Numbered from the stretch's first letter, positions 1-11,985 are shown. The stretch is DNA of 37,252 nucleotides from Caldibacillus thermoamylovorans (GCF_000751775.1 NZ_CCRF01000001.1:1-37252), one strand, 5' to 3'. The notes: generated from the letters alone by a model not told the origin. A program made the numbers and translations.

Positions 1-1347
1 TTGGAAAATATCGATGACCTTTGGGGAAAAACGTTAAATGTCATTGAAAAGAAAATAAGTAAACCGAGTTTTGAAACTTGGCTTAAGTCAACCAAGGCCA
101 TTGCATTAAACAAAAACACGTTAATTGTTGAAGCACCCAATGATTTTGCAAGGGAATGGCTTGACGGGAATTATAAAGAAATCCTTACAGAAATTTTATA
201 TGAATTAATCGGAGAAAATATGTCATTAAAATTTGTCATTCCTGAATCCAATATGGATGACCCGATAATGGTTTCGCCAGCGAATAAAAAACCAGCAAAA
301 CCGGAAGTTATAACTGACTCCGCACAACATATGTTGAACCCCAAATATACATTTGAGACATTTGTCATCGGATCAGGTAACCGTTTTGCTCACGCTGCTT
401 CACTGGCTGTCGCTGAAGCACCGGCAAAAGCATATAATCCCCTTTTTATTTACGGCGGTGTGGGCCTCGGAAAAACCCATTTAATGCATGCGATCGGACA
501 TTACGTTTTGGAACATAACCCAATGGCAAAAGTGGTGTATTTAACTTCGGAAAAATTTACTAATGAATTTATTAATTCGATCCGCGACAATCGGCCGGAT
601 GACTTTCGCAATAAGTATCGTAATGTAGATATTTTACTTATCGATGATATTCAATTCTTAGCCGGAAAAGAATCAACCCAAGAGGAGTTTTTCCATACGT
701 TCAATACATTGCATGAAGAAAATAAACAAATTATTATTTCGAGTGACAGACCGCCAAGAGAAATACCTACTTTGGAAGATCGCTTACGTTCCCGCTTCGA
801 ATGGGGATTAATCACGGATATTACTCCACCGGATTTAGAAACACGGATTGCCATCCTAAGGAAAAAGGCAAAAGCGGATGGACTAGATATACCGAATGAA
901 GTTATGTTATATATTGCGAATCAAATCGACTCGAACATCCGTGAACTGGAGGGTGCGTTAATCCGTGTCGTTGCTTATTCGTCTTTGGAAAATAAAGATA
1001 TTAATGCAGATTTAGCCGCAGAAGCTTTGAAGAGTATCATCCCTAGCTCCAAGCCAAGAGTCATTACAATTCAAGATATCCAAAGAGTTGTCGGTGAACA
1101 ATTTGGAGTAAAATTAGAGGACTTTTCTGCAAAAAAACGAACAAAGTCGATTGCCTTCCCTAGACAAATAGCCATGTATTTATCGAGAGAGCTGACCGAT
1201 TTTTCATTGCCGAAAATTGGCGAAGAATTTGGCGGAAGAGACCATACTACTGTCATTCATGCCCATGAAAAAATATCAAATTTAATAAAAACCGATCCAC
1301 AATTTCAAAAACAAATTCAAGAGTTGGAAAATAAATTGAAAATCTAA
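1..1347 (+). CDS. dnaA: Chromosomal replication initiator DnaA
   Basis: DnaA binds 9-bp boxes at oriC, oligomerises with ATP and melts the origin. The 448-residue protein has the usual four-domain layout: an N-terminal interaction domain (about 1-80), a short linker, an AAA+ ATPase with Walker A GGVGLGKT at 152-159 and Walker B LLIDD at about 212-216, and a C-terminal DNA-binding domain with the signature [11 protein letters not shown] at about 411-421. The window opens exactly on the TTG start codon, so its ribosome site and promoter are outside. The length matches the B. subtilis protein (446). The oriC box cluster follows directly and dnaN comes next, the standard Bacillus arrangement. Assignment is secure; only the upstream half of the origin region cannot be seen. 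Confidence 0.98.
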   Translation: MENIDDLWGKTLNVIEKKISKPSFETWLKSTKAIALNKNTLIVEAPNDFAREWLDGNYKEILTEILYELIGENMSLKFVIPESNMDDPIMVSPANKKPAKPEVITDSAQHMLNPKYTFETFVIGSGNRFAHAASLAVAEAPAKAYNPLFIYGGVGLGKTHLMHAIGHYVLEHNPMAKVVYLTSEKFTNEFINSIRDNRPDDFRNKYRNVDILLIDDIQFLAGKESTQEEFFHTFNTLHEENKQIIISSDRPPREIPTLEDRLRSRFEWGLITDITPPDLETRIAILRKKAKADGLDIPNEVMLYIANQIDSNIRELEGALIRVVAYSSLENKDINADLAAEALKSIIPSSKPRVITIQDIQRVVGEQFGVKLEDFSAKKRTKSIAFPRQIAMYLSRELTDFSLPKIGEEFGGRDHTTVIHAHEKISNLIKTDPQFQKQIQELENKLKI

Positions 1348-1404
1348 GTATTTTATACAACTACCATTTTCCTAAATACAATTCTTTATTTATAATAGAA
1401 TTGT

Positions 1405-1555
1405 GCACATTGTTGATAAATTTTCAAAAGCATGCACAGTCTGTCCACATGTGGATAGACTGTATTTTACATTCGTGTTGCCACTTATCCACAAATCCAC
1501 AGTCTATATTACTATTACTTCTTTATTTTTATTTTTAAATATAATTATATATTGG
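1405..1555 (+). other. oriC unwinding region with DnaA boxes and DnaA-trios
   Basis: This lies in the dnaA-dnaN gap. It holds a perfect DnaA box TTATCCACA at 1485-1493, a one-mismatch inverted box (CTATCCACA on the minus strand) at 1450-1458, another one-mismatch inverted box (TTATCAACA) at 1411-1419, and weaker matches at 1441-1449 and 1493-1501. Right after the last boxes comes TACTATTACTTCT at 1510-1522, the triplet pattern known as DnaA-trios in B. subtilis, and then a nearly pure A/T stretch to 1552. Boxes, then trios, then an AT-rich stretch is the arrangement of the Bacillus basal unwinding site. The exact outer limits are inferred. Confidence 0.88.
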
Positions 1556-1565
1556 AGGATGAAAA

Positions 1566-2711
1566 ATGAAGTTTCTCATTCAAAAGGAGCGATTATCGAA
1601 AAGTATCCAAGATGTAATCAAAGCGGTCGCATCACGAACAACCATTCCGATTTTGATTGGAATAAAAATTGATGCGACTGATGAAGGAGTTGCTTTAACA
1701 GGAAGTAACTCGGATATATCGATTAAATCATTCATCCCAAAAGAGGAAAATGATACGGAACTGGTCGATATTATTGAACCAGGTTCGATTGTGTTGCAAG
1801 CTCGCTTCTTTAGTGAAATTGTAAGAAAATTACCCGATTCAATTATAGAAATAACGGTCGATGATCAATTTAAAACCGTCATACATTCAGGAAATGCAGA
1901 ATTTGTCATTCATGGACTGGATGCAGAGGAATATCCTCGTCTTCCGATCATTGATAGTGAACATAGTTTTACAATGCCGGCGGATTTATTGATTACGTTA
2001 GTTAAACAAACGGTCTTTGCTGTTTCACAATCGGAAACAAGACCGATTTTAACCGGTATTCATTGGGTTTTTGAAAATAATGAACTAATTGCAGTCGCCA
2101 CAGATAGTCACCGACTCGCTTTAAAAAAAGCAACTTTACAAACAGAATTTGCCAATAACCAAGCTTATAATATTGTCATTCCAGGTAAAAGCTTAAGTGA
2201 ATTAATAAAAATTTTAGAAGATAATAATCAAACATTGGTTGAAATCTTTGTTACCACGAATCAAATTTTATTTAAAGCGAAAAATCTTTTATTTTATTCA
2301 CGATTGTTGGAAGGAAAATACCCGAATACAGCAAAATTAATTCCGACTGATAATAAAACAAAGGTGAAAATTAACACAAAAGAGTTTCTCCAAGCTGTCG
2401 ATCGTGCTTCACTGTTGGCACGTGAAGGAAAAAATAATGTCGTGAAATTTACGACAATGGAACAGAACATGATCGAGATCACTTCTTACACGCCGGAAAT
2501 TGGAAAAGTGGTTGAAAAAGTAAAAAGTTTATCTATTGAAGGGGAAAAAATAAAAATCTCGTTTAGTGCAAAATATATGATTGACGCTTTACGAGCCATC
2601 GATGGATCTGAAGCCACGATTTACTTTACCGGAACGATGCGTCCTTTTGTTATCAAAACAGATCAGGACGAAACCATTTTACAATTAATTTTACCGGTAA
2701 GAACATTTTAG
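1566..2711 (+). CDS. dnaN: DNA polymerase III beta sliding clamp
   Basis: DnaN is the ring-shaped clamp that tethers DNA polymerase III to DNA and serves as docking platform for repair proteins and YabA. The 381-residue product is close to the B. subtilis length (378) and has the triplicated clamp fold without enzymatic motifs. Typical segments are SRTTIPIL near residue 24, the second-domain ETRPILTGIHW, and the C-terminal RPFVIK and LILPVRTF, which match the clamp family end. A GGAGG ribosome site at about 1553-1557 precedes the ATG by eight bases, so this start is well supported. The gene follows the origin and is closed by a strong terminator at 2799-2854. Confidence 0.97.
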   Translation: MKFLIQKERLSKSIQDVIKAVASRTTIPILIGIKIDATDEGVALTGSNSDISIKSFIPKEENDTELVDIIEPGSIVLQARFFSEIVRKLPDSIIEITVDDQFKTVIHSGNAEFVIHGLDAEEYPRLPIIDSEHSFTMPADLLITLVKQTVFAVSQSETRPILTGIHWVFENNELIAVATDSHRLALKKATLQTEFANNQAYNIVIPGKSLSELIKILEDNNQTLVEIFVTTNQILFKAKNLLFYSRLLEGKYPNTAKLIPTDNKTKVKINTKEFLQAVDRASLLAREGKNNVVKFTTMEQNMIEITSYTPEIGKVVEKVKSLSIEGEKIKISFSAKYMIDALRAIDGSEATIYFTGTMRPFVIKTDQDETILQLILPVRTF

Positions 2712-2798
2712 AAAGCAATCAGTGGACACTCATTGACTAGTGAAGGAATCCCACCTCGATTTGAGTGAATGGGGAAGACGGGTGGGATAAGAGCTTTT

Positions 2799-2854
2799 CT
2801 GCAATCGGCGGGGATATTGGTTCCCTGCTGATTGCAGTTTTAATCTTTTTATTC
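2799..2854 (+). terminator. Rho-independent terminator after dnaN
   Basis: A long GC-rich hairpin has the arms CTGCAATC (2799-2806) and GATTGCAG (2830-2837), extended inward by GCGGGGA pairing with TTCCCTGC, followed by a T-rich run to 2854. A separate smaller hairpin (ATCCCACC 2748-2755 with GGTGGGAT 2781-2788) sits just before it. Confidence 0.8.
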
Positions 2855-2859
2855 CTGTA

Positions 2860-2906
2860 TGTTACAATAATTAGGGGCTTTCCCCTTTATGTTTTTACCC
2901 CTAATT
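2860..2906 (+). promoter_or_regulatory. Possible extended -10 promoter with overlapping inverted repeats before yaaA
   Basis: A TGT-TACAAT extended -10 motif lies at 2860-2868 without a good -35 box. It is followed by AATTAGGGG (2869-2877), which can pair perfectly with CCCCTAATT (2898-2906) or, through its last five bases, with CCCCT at 2882-2886. The two pairings exclude each other. The rest of the gap up to yaaA holds a weak TTGTTT/TAAAAT pair at 2986-3014. The function is unproven. Confidence 0.35.
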
Positions 2907-3046
2907 ACTGCCTTATTTTCCTCAAAATAAACCATCAATTGTTCGATAAAGTGCAAAATGACTATTCAAGAAAACATCATGGACTTTGTTTCTTTTTCAG
3001 ATATTTAGTAAAATAGAATTTGGAGTATATGAAAGGATCGGTAACA

Positions 3047-3265
3047 ATGGCAAATGTGTTGAAGATTGACACAGAATATATTACGCTTGGTCAGTTTTTA
3101 AAAATGACAGATTTTGTAAGTTCCGGTGGTATGGCCAAATGGTTTTTGAAAGAAAATGAAGTGTTAGTTAACGGTGATTATGAAAATCGCCGCGGAAGAA
3201 AACTGCGCAATGGTGATTGTATTGACATAAATGGTGATTCTTTTATTATCATTCAAAGCTCTTAA
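3047..3265 (+). CDS. yaaA: S4-domain RNA-binding protein YaaA
   Basis: This is a 72-residue S4-like RNA-binding protein of the YaaA family that sits between dnaN and recF throughout the Bacillaceae; the family is linked to ribosome assembly. The core signature is visible as [21 protein letters not shown], then a turn carrying [19 protein letters not shown], the S4 helix-turn-strand arrangement with basic residues facing RNA. The ATG at 3047 is chosen over the upstream TTG at 3020 because AAAGGA at 3033-3038 is well spaced for it and the resulting length matches the B. subtilis protein (71). It ends 13 bp before recF and is probably co-transcribed with it. Confidence 0.92.
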   Translation: MANVLKIDTEYITLGQFLKMTDFVSSGGMAKWFLKENEVLVNGDYENRRGRKLRNGDCIDINGDSFIIIQSS

Positions 3266-3278
3266 AGGATGTAAATCA

Positions 3279-4388
3279 ATGCATATTAAACAACTGGATT
3301 TAAAAAATTTCAGAAATTATAATCAATTAAGTATTCCTTTTGAGAACAAAGTAAATGTTATTATTGGTGAAAATGCACAAGGAAAAACAAATTTGCTGGA
3401 AGCCATTTATGTGCTGGCTATGGCTAAATCACATCGAACCTCAAATGATAAAGAACTCATCCATTGGGACAAAGACTATGCTAAAATAGAAGGATGGGTA
3501 GAAAAAAAAAATAATACGATTCCCCTCGAATTGCTCATTACGAAAAAAGGCAAAAAGGCAAAATGTAATCATCTGGAACAAGTAAGACTAAGCAAATATA
3601 TCGGAAATATAAATGTTGTTATGTTTGCTCCAGAAGATCTCAATCTTGTTAAAGGAAGCCCGGGAATAAGAAGAAGATTTATTGATATGGAAATTGGCCA
3701 AGTTTCCCCTGTTTATTTAAATAATATTAGTCTCTACCAAAAAGTATTACATCAACGAAATCAATATTTAAAATTATTGCAGTCAAAAAAACAAACCGAT
3801 ATGACGATGCTCGATATTTACACGGAGCAGCTAATTGAATTTGCCGTAAAAATCATTAAGAAGAGATTTGAATTTTTACATTTACTACAAGAATGGGCAA
3901 AAACCATTCATTTTAGCATTTCCAGAGGATTGGAAAATTTACAGATCTACTATAAACCTTCTGTAGATGTATCGGAAGAGGACGATTTGTCGAAAATGAT
4001 TAATAAATATCAAGATAAATTTATTAATCAAAAACAAAAAGAGATTGAGCGAGGTATGACTTTGTTTGGTCCTCATCGCGATGATCTTCTGTTTGAAATA
4101 AATGGTCGGGATGTTCAAACATTTGGATCACAAGGACAACAACGTACAACAGCATTATCAGTAAAATTAGCCGAAATTGAGTTAATTAATAGCGAAATCG
4201 GTGAATTTCCGATTCTTTTATTAGATGATGTATTATCAGAATTGGATGATTATAGACAATCTCACTTATTAAGTACAATTCAAGGGAAAGTACAAACATT
4301 TGTAACCACAACTAACATAGACGGTATTCACCATGAAACATTAACGAAAGCCAGCATATTTCAAGTAAACAATGGCAATTTGATTTGA
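3279..4388 (+). CDS. recF: DNA replication and repair protein RecF
   Basis: RecF is an SMC-like ATPase that works with RecO and RecR to load RecA at single-strand gaps. The 369-residue product (370 in B. subtilis) has Walker A GENAQGKT at 30-37, the family signature [18 protein letters not shown], and Walker [12 protein letters not shown] near the C-terminus. The start is the ATG at 3279 ([14 protein letters not shown]), preceded by AAAGGA at about 3265-3270; an upstream in-frame extension inside yaaA has no ribosome site and no family similarity. It lies 13 bp after yaaA and 42 bp before gyrB, in the conserved dnaA-to-gyrA series. Confidence 0.97.
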   Translation: MHIKQLDLKNFRNYNQLSIPFENKVNVIIGENAQGKTNLLEAIYVLAMAKSHRTSNDKELIHWDKDYAKIEGWVEKKNNTIPLELLITKKGKKAKCNHLEQVRLSKYIGNINVVMFAPEDLNLVKGSPGIRRRFIDMEIGQVSPVYLNNISLYQKVLHQRNQYLKLLQSKKQTDMTMLDIYTEQLIEFAVKIIKKRFEFLHLLQEWAKTIHFSISRGLENLQIYYKPSVDVSEEDDLSKMINKYQDKFINQKQKEIERGMTLFGPHRDDLLFEINGRDVQTFGSQGQQRTTALSVKLAEIELINSEIGEFPILLLDDVLSELDDYRQSHLLSTIQGKVQTFVTTTNIDGIHHETLTKASIFQVNNGNLI

Positions 4389-4424
4389 TCGTGAAGAATA
4401 GAGATTTTGGAGAAAGTTAGGTGA

Positions 4425-6359
<1,935 letters not shown>

Positions 6360-6415
6360 TGAAAAATTAATTGAAGTGTAAATTTCCTGAATGGGAAAAG
6401 GAGGTTCGCTATTTA

Positions 6416-8938
6416 ATGGCTGAAACACCCAGTTCAAAAGTTAATGAAAGAAGAATAACGGAGGAAATGCGGACATCTTTTTTAGATTATGCAATGAGCG
6501 TTATTGTGTCCCGCGCCCTTCCTGATGTCCGTGACGGTCTCAAACCGGTTCAAAGACGTGTTTTATATTCGATGAATGATTTAGGTAATACAGCTGATAA
6601 ACCCCATAAAAAAAGTGCCCGTATTGTTGGAGATGTAATTGGTAAATATCATCCGCACGGGGATTCGGCAGTTTATGAAACGATGGTGCGGATGGCCCAA
6701 GATTTCAACTTACGGTATCCGTTAGTTGATGGTCATGGTAATTTTGGCTCCATCGATGGTGACTCTGCAGCAGCTATGCGTTACACAGAGGCGAGAATGT
6801 CCAAAATCGCCATGGAATTACTGCGGGATATCAATAAAGATACCATTGATTATCAAGATAACTATGACGGTCAAGAAAAAGAACCGGTTGTACTGCCATC
6901 GAGATTTCCAAATTTATTAGTGAATGGGACAACCGGTATTGCCGTTGGTATGGCTACCAATATGCCTCCCCATCAAATTGGTGAAGTGATTGATGGGCTT
7001 ATCGCATTAAGTCATAATCCTGATATTTCCATTGAAGAATTAATGCAATTTATACCGGGTCCTGATTTTCCAACAGGTGGATTAATCTTAGGAAGAAGCG
7101 GCATTCGAAAAGCCTATATGACCGGTAAAGGTTCCATTACCACACGGGCAAAAGTCAATATTGAAGAAACGGCTCATGGTAAACAAGCCATTGTTGTTAC
7201 AGAAATTCCGTATATGGTTAATAAAGCGCGATTGATTGAAAAAATTGCCGAACTTGCCAGGGAAAAACGAATTGACGGAATTACGGCATTACGTGATGAA
7301 TCCGATCGTCAAGGTATGCGGATTGTCATGGAACTCCGAAAAGACGTGAATGCCAATGTGTTATTAAATAATTTGTATAAGCATACAGCCCTGCAAACTA
7401 CTTTTGGGATCAATAACCTTGCCCTTGTGAACGGTCAACCGAAAGTCCTTAATCTTAAACAATTGCTATACTATTATTTGGAACATCAAAAGGAAATTAT
7501 CACAAGAAGAACGCAATATGAATTAAGAAAGGCAGAAGCACGGGCTCATATTTTAGAAGGTTTACGTATTGCTCTCGACCATATTGATGAAGTGATAAAT
7601 TTAATTCGCAGTTCACAAACAACCGATATTGCCAGAGAAGGATTAATGACTCGTTTTGGTCTTTCGGAAAAACAAGCTCAGGCAATTTTGGATATGCGTC
7701 TGCAACGTTTGACAGGTTTGGAGCGGGAGAAAATTGAAGAAGAATATGCGGAACTTGTTAAATTAATTGCTGAATTAAAGGCAATTTTAGCAGATGAGGA
7801 AAAAATACTGGAAATTATTCGTGAAGAATTAACTGCAATTAAAGAAAAATATAATGATGAGCGCCGTACGGAAATAACAACTAGTGGGGACGAGGAAATT
7901 GATGATGAAGATTTAATTCCGGAAGAATCCGTCATTATTACCTTAACAAGAAAAGGATATATTAAGCGGACTCCATCTTCCACCTATCGTACACAAAAAC
8001 GCGGTGGTCGCGGAATTCAAGGCATGGGAACAAATGAGGATGATTTTGTTGAAAATTTAATTACCACTTCTACCCATGACACGATTTTATTTTTCACAAA
8101 TAAAGGGAAGGTTTATAAAATCAAAGGATATCGCATTCCTGAGTTTTCAAGAACAGCCAAAGGTTTGCCTATAATCAATTTAATAGAAATTGAAAAAGAT
8201 GAATATATTAATGCAATGATTCCTGTGCAAAAATTAGATAATGAATCTTATTTATTTTTTACAACAAGACAAGGAATTTCCAAGCGGTGCCCGTTATCAT
8301 CCTTCGCAAATATTCGTAACAACGGACTAATTGCTATCCATCTGCGTGAAGGAGACGAATTAATTTCTGTTCGTCTAACCGATGGAAATAAGCATATTAT
8401 CATCGGTACGAAAAAAGGAATGCTGATCCGCTTTGTTGAAACGGATGTTCGTTCAATGGGTCGGACTGCCTCAGGGGTAAAAGGAATTACTTTGGGTAAA
8501 GATGATGAAGTAATTGGCATGGAAATTTTAGAGGAAGATCAAGATGTTTTAGTTGTTACGGAAAAAGGATATGGAAAACGGACCCATGCTTCTCAATACC
8601 GTATTCAAAATCGCGGCGGTAAAGGGATTCGTACATGCAATATTCAGGAAAAAAATGGACAACTCGTGGCCATGAAATCAGTCTCAGAAAATGAAGACAT
8701 AATGATTATTACCGATAACGGGATCATTATTCGAATGGCGGTTTCCGGAATTTCCAGAATCGGTCGAAATGCAATGGGCGTAAAATTAATTAAACTTACG
8801 GATGACAGTACAGTTACCGCTGTGGCAAAAGTGGAAAAGGATGATGAGTCTCAAACTGATCAACCGATAACGGCTGATACCGAAACAGATAGCTCACCAG
8901 CAGGAACAGAACAAATAGATAATGAATCTGATGATTGA
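6416..8938 (+). CDS. gyrA: DNA gyrase subunit A
   Basis: GyrA cuts and rejoins DNA for gyrase. The 840-residue protein has the winged-helix breakage domain with catalytic Tyr123 inside AMRYTEARM, a coiled-coil and exit-gate region, and a beta-pinwheel C-terminal domain starting with the GyrA-box variant [11 protein letters not shown]. The quinolone-determining region shows Ser84 and Glu88 (GDSAVYE), the usual sensitive residues. The acidic tail after about residue 805 is longer than in B. subtilis (821 total), which is normal variation. The start is the ATG at 6416 after a strong AAAGGAGGT at 6397-6405; the in-frame TTG at 6371 lacks such a site. A terminator follows at 9022-9056. Confidence 0.97.
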   Translation: MAETPSSKVNERRITEEMRTSFLDYAMSVIVSRALPDVRDGLKPVQRRVLYSMNDLGNTADKPHKKSARIVGDVIGKYHPHGDSAVYETMVRMAQDFNLRYPLVDGHGNFGSIDGDSAAAMRYTEARMSKIAMELLRDINKDTIDYQDNYDGQEKEPVVLPSRFPNLLVNGTTGIAVGMATNMPPHQIGEVIDGLIALSHNPDISIEELMQFIPGPDFPTGGLILGRSGIRKAYMTGKGSITTRAKVNIEETAHGKQAIVVTEIPYMVNKARLIEKIAELAREKRIDGITALRDESDRQGMRIVMELRKDVNANVLLNNLYKHTALQTTFGINNLALVNGQPKVLNLKQLLYYYLEHQKEIITRRTQYELRKAEARAHILEGLRIALDHIDEVINLIRSSQTTDIAREGLMTRFGLSEKQAQAILDMRLQRLTGLEREKIEEEYAELVKLIAELKAILADEEKILEIIREELTAIKEKYNDERRTEITTSGDEEIDDEDLIPEESVIITLTRKGYIKRTPSSTYRTQKRGGRGIQGMGTNEDDFVENLITTSTHDTILFFTNKGKVYKIKGYRIPEFSRTAKGLPIINLIEIEKDEYINAMIPVQKLDNESYLFFTTRQGISKRCPLSSFANIRNNGLIAIHLREGDELISVRLTDGNKHIIIGTKKGMLIRFVETDVRSMGRTASGVKGITLGKDDEVIGMEILEEDQDVLVVTEKGYGKRTHASQYRIQNRGGKGIRTCNIQEKNGQLVAMKSVSENEDIMIITDNGIIIRMAVSGISRIGRNAMGVKLIKLTDDSTVTAVAKVEKDDESQTDQPITADTETDSSPAGTEQIDNESDD

Positions 8939-9021
8939 TTGCTAAAATGCTCAATCAAGAGAAATTGTATTGTTACTGGATTTTTATATAACCGGTGATC
9001 AATACGTATAAATAAATAATT

Positions 9022-9056
9022 GAGGCAGCTCTTCTTGTATGGGCTGTCTTTTTTTA
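9022..9056 (+). terminator. Rho-independent terminator after gyrA
   Basis: The arms GGCAGCTC (9024-9031) and GGGCTGTC (9041-9048) pair fully with two wobbles and are followed by seven T residues. The remaining gap from 9057 to 9382 is AT-rich. It holds an isolated TTGACA at about 9250 without a matching -10 box, and I see no gene in it. Confidence 0.85.
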
Positions 9057-9382
9057 CCTGGGGTCTCTATTATTTTTGAGATTTAAAATCGAACATTTCC
9101 CCTTTTATTCATCCTAAGACTTTTCTCCTATTTTATAAAAATCCCCCTTTGAAATCTGTGTTTTTTAATATTTTTTTAGTATCATATGGTTACCACCCAA
9201 AAAGCCCATTTTTCAAGGACATCACGCTCAAATAACAAAATATTGTGTCTTGACAAAGAACAACGATACTATATTTGGTGCAAATATTTCTATAAATCCT
9301 TTTTGGGTACTAATCATCATATGAGTATGATATATAAATTCTAAATATTGAAAATTAAGTTAATCGATAAGGTGTTAATGAT

Positions 9383-9826
9383 TTGGCAAAGAAGATCCGT
9401 ACGATTGAAACGGGGGTAGCGTTGGTTCGGCATGGAATTGATTATCAAATCCGTACTAGGGGAGGAATTGATAATCAAATAAATAAAGCGGTATCAGACC
9501 TAAATGATCTTGAACATCAATTGACTAGACTATATCAGTTTATTGAGACATCAATGGATTTGTATATAAAAGCAGATGATAAAGTAAAATCCCAAATACC
9601 GGAAAGGCCGGAAGAAAAGTCCTGGTGAGAACAGTTATTAGACGGGTTTAAAGCGGCTGGGGATTTTATTGGAGGAGTCGTAAAAGGTTTAGCTGATGTT
9701 GCTGTATCTAGATTGGCAGGAATTTGGCAGGTCGTTACGAATCCGATTGAGATGGGAAAAGGGATTTTTTATATGGTAATGCATCCGATTAGGACATTTC
9801 GTGGACGGGCATCTCTTATAAAATAG
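9383..9826 (+). pseudogene. Decayed LXG/WXG-type type VII secretion effector fragment
   Basis: One reading frame runs from a TTG at 9383 to a TAG at 9824-9826, broken only by a TGA at 9626-9628. Before the TGA it encodes 81 residues of amphipathic helix ending in a segment like those that close LXG and WXG helical domains (LYQFIETSMDLYIKADDKV, then SQIPERPEE). After it, about 65 residues continue with Gly/Ala-rich DGFKAAGDFIGGVVKG and the motif NPIEMGKGIFYMVMHPI, which resembles the linker region of LXG toxins. There is no full N-terminal LXG domain and no toxin domain, so both ends look lost. Family placement is from residue pattern alone. No type VII secretion genes are in the window. Confidence 0.55.
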
Positions 9827-9836
9827 GAGGGATTAG

Positions 9837-9923
9837 ATGAGAAGTGGAACTTATGCAGTATACAAGGGGAAGGAATTTAGTACAAATTATGATTTGGGTC
9901 TTTCGAATGAGCCTGAAATCTAA
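9837..9923 (+). pseudogene. Truncated immunity-like protein fragment
   Basis: A 28-codon reading frame starts at ATG 9837 with an excellent AGGAGG site at 9825-9830, overlapping the stop of the effector remnant. It begins MRSGTYAVYKGKEF, a pattern I associate with small immunity proteins encoded beside LXG toxins in bacilli, and then stops at TAA 9921-9923. The strong ribosome site on such a short frame, and a second short open stretch at about 9946-10020 in another frame, suggest a gene cut down by frameshift or deletion. The immunity assignment is an inference. Confidence 0.4.
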
Positions 9924-10149
9924 ATGATGAAAAAACATAACATAAGATGTTTAAAGAAACAAAACTTCCACAAGTGATACAGGAGCATAGTATTACCCGC
10001 CAGGAATTTTGCTTGGCGTAGAACTAAATCACCCGTCTGAGTTCAGAATGTAAACCATATATTTCAACCAAAGATAACAATAATTTTATGTTGAAAATTA
10101 ATTAGAATTGGATTATTTTAAAAATATATGTATTAAAGTGGGTGATATT

Positions 10150-10410
10150 TTGGAAATTAATACGTGGGCAGCAGAGTTACAGTCAAACCGGATGGAAGAT
10201 TATGCGGATGATTTAAGAAGATTGAAAAGCAATTTGAACGATCTGGAAGGTAATCTTACATTTGTTAACCAAATTAAAGGATTTAAGGATGATTTTCAGC
10301 AAATGACTCAATTGATAAAACAATATTTTAAATTTTTAAAGACCACTGCAAAATTATATCGTAACACACAAAAAGAAATCGTTTCCGCAGCTAAAAGTTT
10401 AATTAACTAA
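10150..10410 (+). CDS. Small alpha-helical protein, possible LXG-effector partner
   Basis: This is an 86-residue hypothetical protein, almost entirely helical by composition, with heptad-like spacing (DDLRRLKSNLNDLEGNLTFV, then a second helix rich in Phe, Lys and Leu). It resembles the small WXG100-sized helical proteins (Lap type) that pair with LXG effectors, and it sits 327 bp after the effector remnant. The start chosen is TTG 10150 after GGTGAT at 10141-10146; a TTG at 10108 would add 14 residues but has no ribosome site. No cysteines, signal peptide or membrane segment are seen. It may be the surviving chaperone-like member of a dead effector cassette. It is not recognised as a named family. 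Confidence 0.5.
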   Translation: MEINTWAAELQSNRMEDYADDLRRLKSNLNDLEGNLTFVNQIKGFKDDFQQMTQLIKQYFKFLKTTAKLYRNTQKEIVSAAKSLIN

Positions 10411-10697
10411 ATCAATTTCGAAATGTAATTTTTACAACCATCATAATATCACAAAGTATTCTTGCCCTTATAAAAATTTAAAATAAATAATTTTATAATT
10501 AATCAATGTTTCTAGTTTAATAGAGAATGTTGAGGTATCAGGGTTTAAGGCAATTTTACTAATTTAGGGTAAAATCCAGCTCACCAGGAAAAACTGTAAA
10601 TTTATAAAAGAAATATAAAAAAATGAAAGAAAAAATCCGATTATAAATAATAGAATGCATTGTACAATTTTATAACTTAATAAAGGATGAAGAATTA

Positions 10698-11801
10698 ATG
10701 AAAATGCGAGTTTCTCAATTGAAACCAGAAGCAGGTCTACGGCTAATTGAAAATGTTAACGGGTTAACGAAAAACCCGATTGTCCCGAAAGATACAATAA
10801 TTACAAATGAAGTTATTGATGTTTTAAATGCATTTGCAGTCAAAGAAGTAGAGGCAGTAAAAGCAGATAACAGTGAAAAATTAATTAAGAAAAAGGCAAA
10901 AAATCATCAAATTGATCCCATATCTGAATCTAAGCAAAATGATAAAAAATTGTTGTATTTTCAGCAACATTATCAGGAAGTCGTTAAGGAGTATAAAAAA
11001 GAGTTTCAACGTTGGCAATCCGGAGGTACAGTAGATATTAGTATTATAAGGAGATTGGTGATTCCTCTTTTTGAACAATTAGAAAAGGAACCTATCCATG
11101 TTTTATTTCTACAAAATTATATTGAAAATGTGCAAGATTATATTTATCACCATGCCATATCAGTCGGATTGATTTCCGGGTATTTAGCAAAAAGATTAAA
11201 TATGAACCGTGGAGAATGTTTTCAGGTTACATTAGCAGGTTCTTTATGTGATTGTGGAATGGCAAGGGTAAATCCGGGAATACTAAACCAAAATATTATA
11301 AATAATGATGATCAAAGAGAAATTAAACTTCATCCAATATATAGTTATAAAATGCTTCAAAAAATACCTTCATTAAGTACAAGTGCAAAGTTAGCTGTTT
11401 TAAAGCATCATGAAAGAATTGATGGAAGTGGTTATCCCTTAAAGGAGAAAGGGAAGAATATACATCTTTATGCAAAAATAATAGCAATAGCAGATGTATA
11501 TCATGCTTTAATTTGTAACCGCATTTATAAAACAAAGGTTTCTCCTTTTAGAGCAATTGAAATAATGACAAGAGAAATGTTTGGAAAACTGGATGTTTCC
11601 GTATTACAAACATTAACAAATTGTTTAATGCCATTATCAATTAATATGCTTATTAAATTATCTACTCATCAAATTGGTAAAATATTATTTATTGATCATC
11701 GTTATCCGACAAGACCCGTAATTCAACTAGTTGAGAGTAATGAAGTCATTCAACTTAATGAACAGAATGATATTTCAATAAAGGAAATATTAAATAACTG
11801 A
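10698..11801 (+). CDS. HD-GYP domain protein with degenerate metal site
   Basis: HD-GYP proteins are usually phosphodiesterases that hydrolyse cyclic-di-GMP. This 367-residue protein has a unique N-terminal part (1-130) and an HD-GYP core at about 135-320. His151-His152 occupy the first ligand helix, and HHERIDGSGYP at 237-247 retains the second His pair and the GYP triplet. The defining HD pair, however, reads C184-D185 within SLCDCGMARV, the usual following Lys is Met188, and ADVYDA reads ADVYHA. Loss of the HD histidine and lysine suggests weak, altered or no catalysis, perhaps a binding role. No receiver or membrane domain is visible. A gene of this kind after gyrA is, as I recall, found in some other Bacillaceae. 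ATG 10698 follows AAGGATGAAG at 10683. Confidence 0.85.
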   Translation: MKMRVSQLKPEAGLRLIENVNGLTKNPIVPKDTIITNEVIDVLNAFAVKEVEAVKADNSEKLIKKKAKNHQIDPISESKQNDKKLLYFQQHYQEVVKEYKKEFQRWQSGGTVDISIIRRLVIPLFEQLEKEPIHVLFLQNYIENVQDYIYHHAISVGLISGYLAKRLNMNRGECFQVTLAGSLCDCGMARVNPGILNQNIINNDDQREIKLHPIYSYKMLQKIPSLSTSAKLAVLKHHERIDGSGYPLKEKGKNIHLYAKIIAIADVYHALICNRIYKTKVSPFRAIEIMTREMFGKLDVSVLQTLTNCLMPLSINMLIKLSTHQIGKILFIDHRYPTRPVIQLVESNEVIQLNEQNDISIKEILNN

Positions 11802-11956
11802 CCGATCTCCTTCACATTCTGTTTTTATTTAGAGAATGTCTTGTTAAATGATTGTAAGTTTAAGGATTGGCATAAGTGGAAACTCAAAAATATAGTGTCC
11901 TGTTAATTTTGACTATATTGGCTTAGTAAGATTAGTAAATGTTTTTAAAAATAGTA

Positions 11957-11985
11957 TTGACACTAACTAATTTCGATGTTATTAT
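11957..11985 (+). promoter_or_regulatory. rRNA-type promoter P1 of the gutted first rRNA operon
   Basis: TTGACA (11957-11962), a 17-bp spacer and TATTAT (11980-11985) form a near-consensus sigma-A promoter. It lies in the place where the first rRNA operon starts in B. subtilis. Confidence 0.75.

Noticed and set aside
1403-1672. 89-codon frame across oriC into dnaN
   Set aside because: It overlaps the DnaA boxes, the AT-rich unwinding region and the dnaN start in another frame; no ribosome site.
2765-3016. 83-codon frame between dnaN and yaaA
   Set aside because: It runs through the dnaN terminator and inverted repeats, lacks a ribosome site and has no recognisable pattern.
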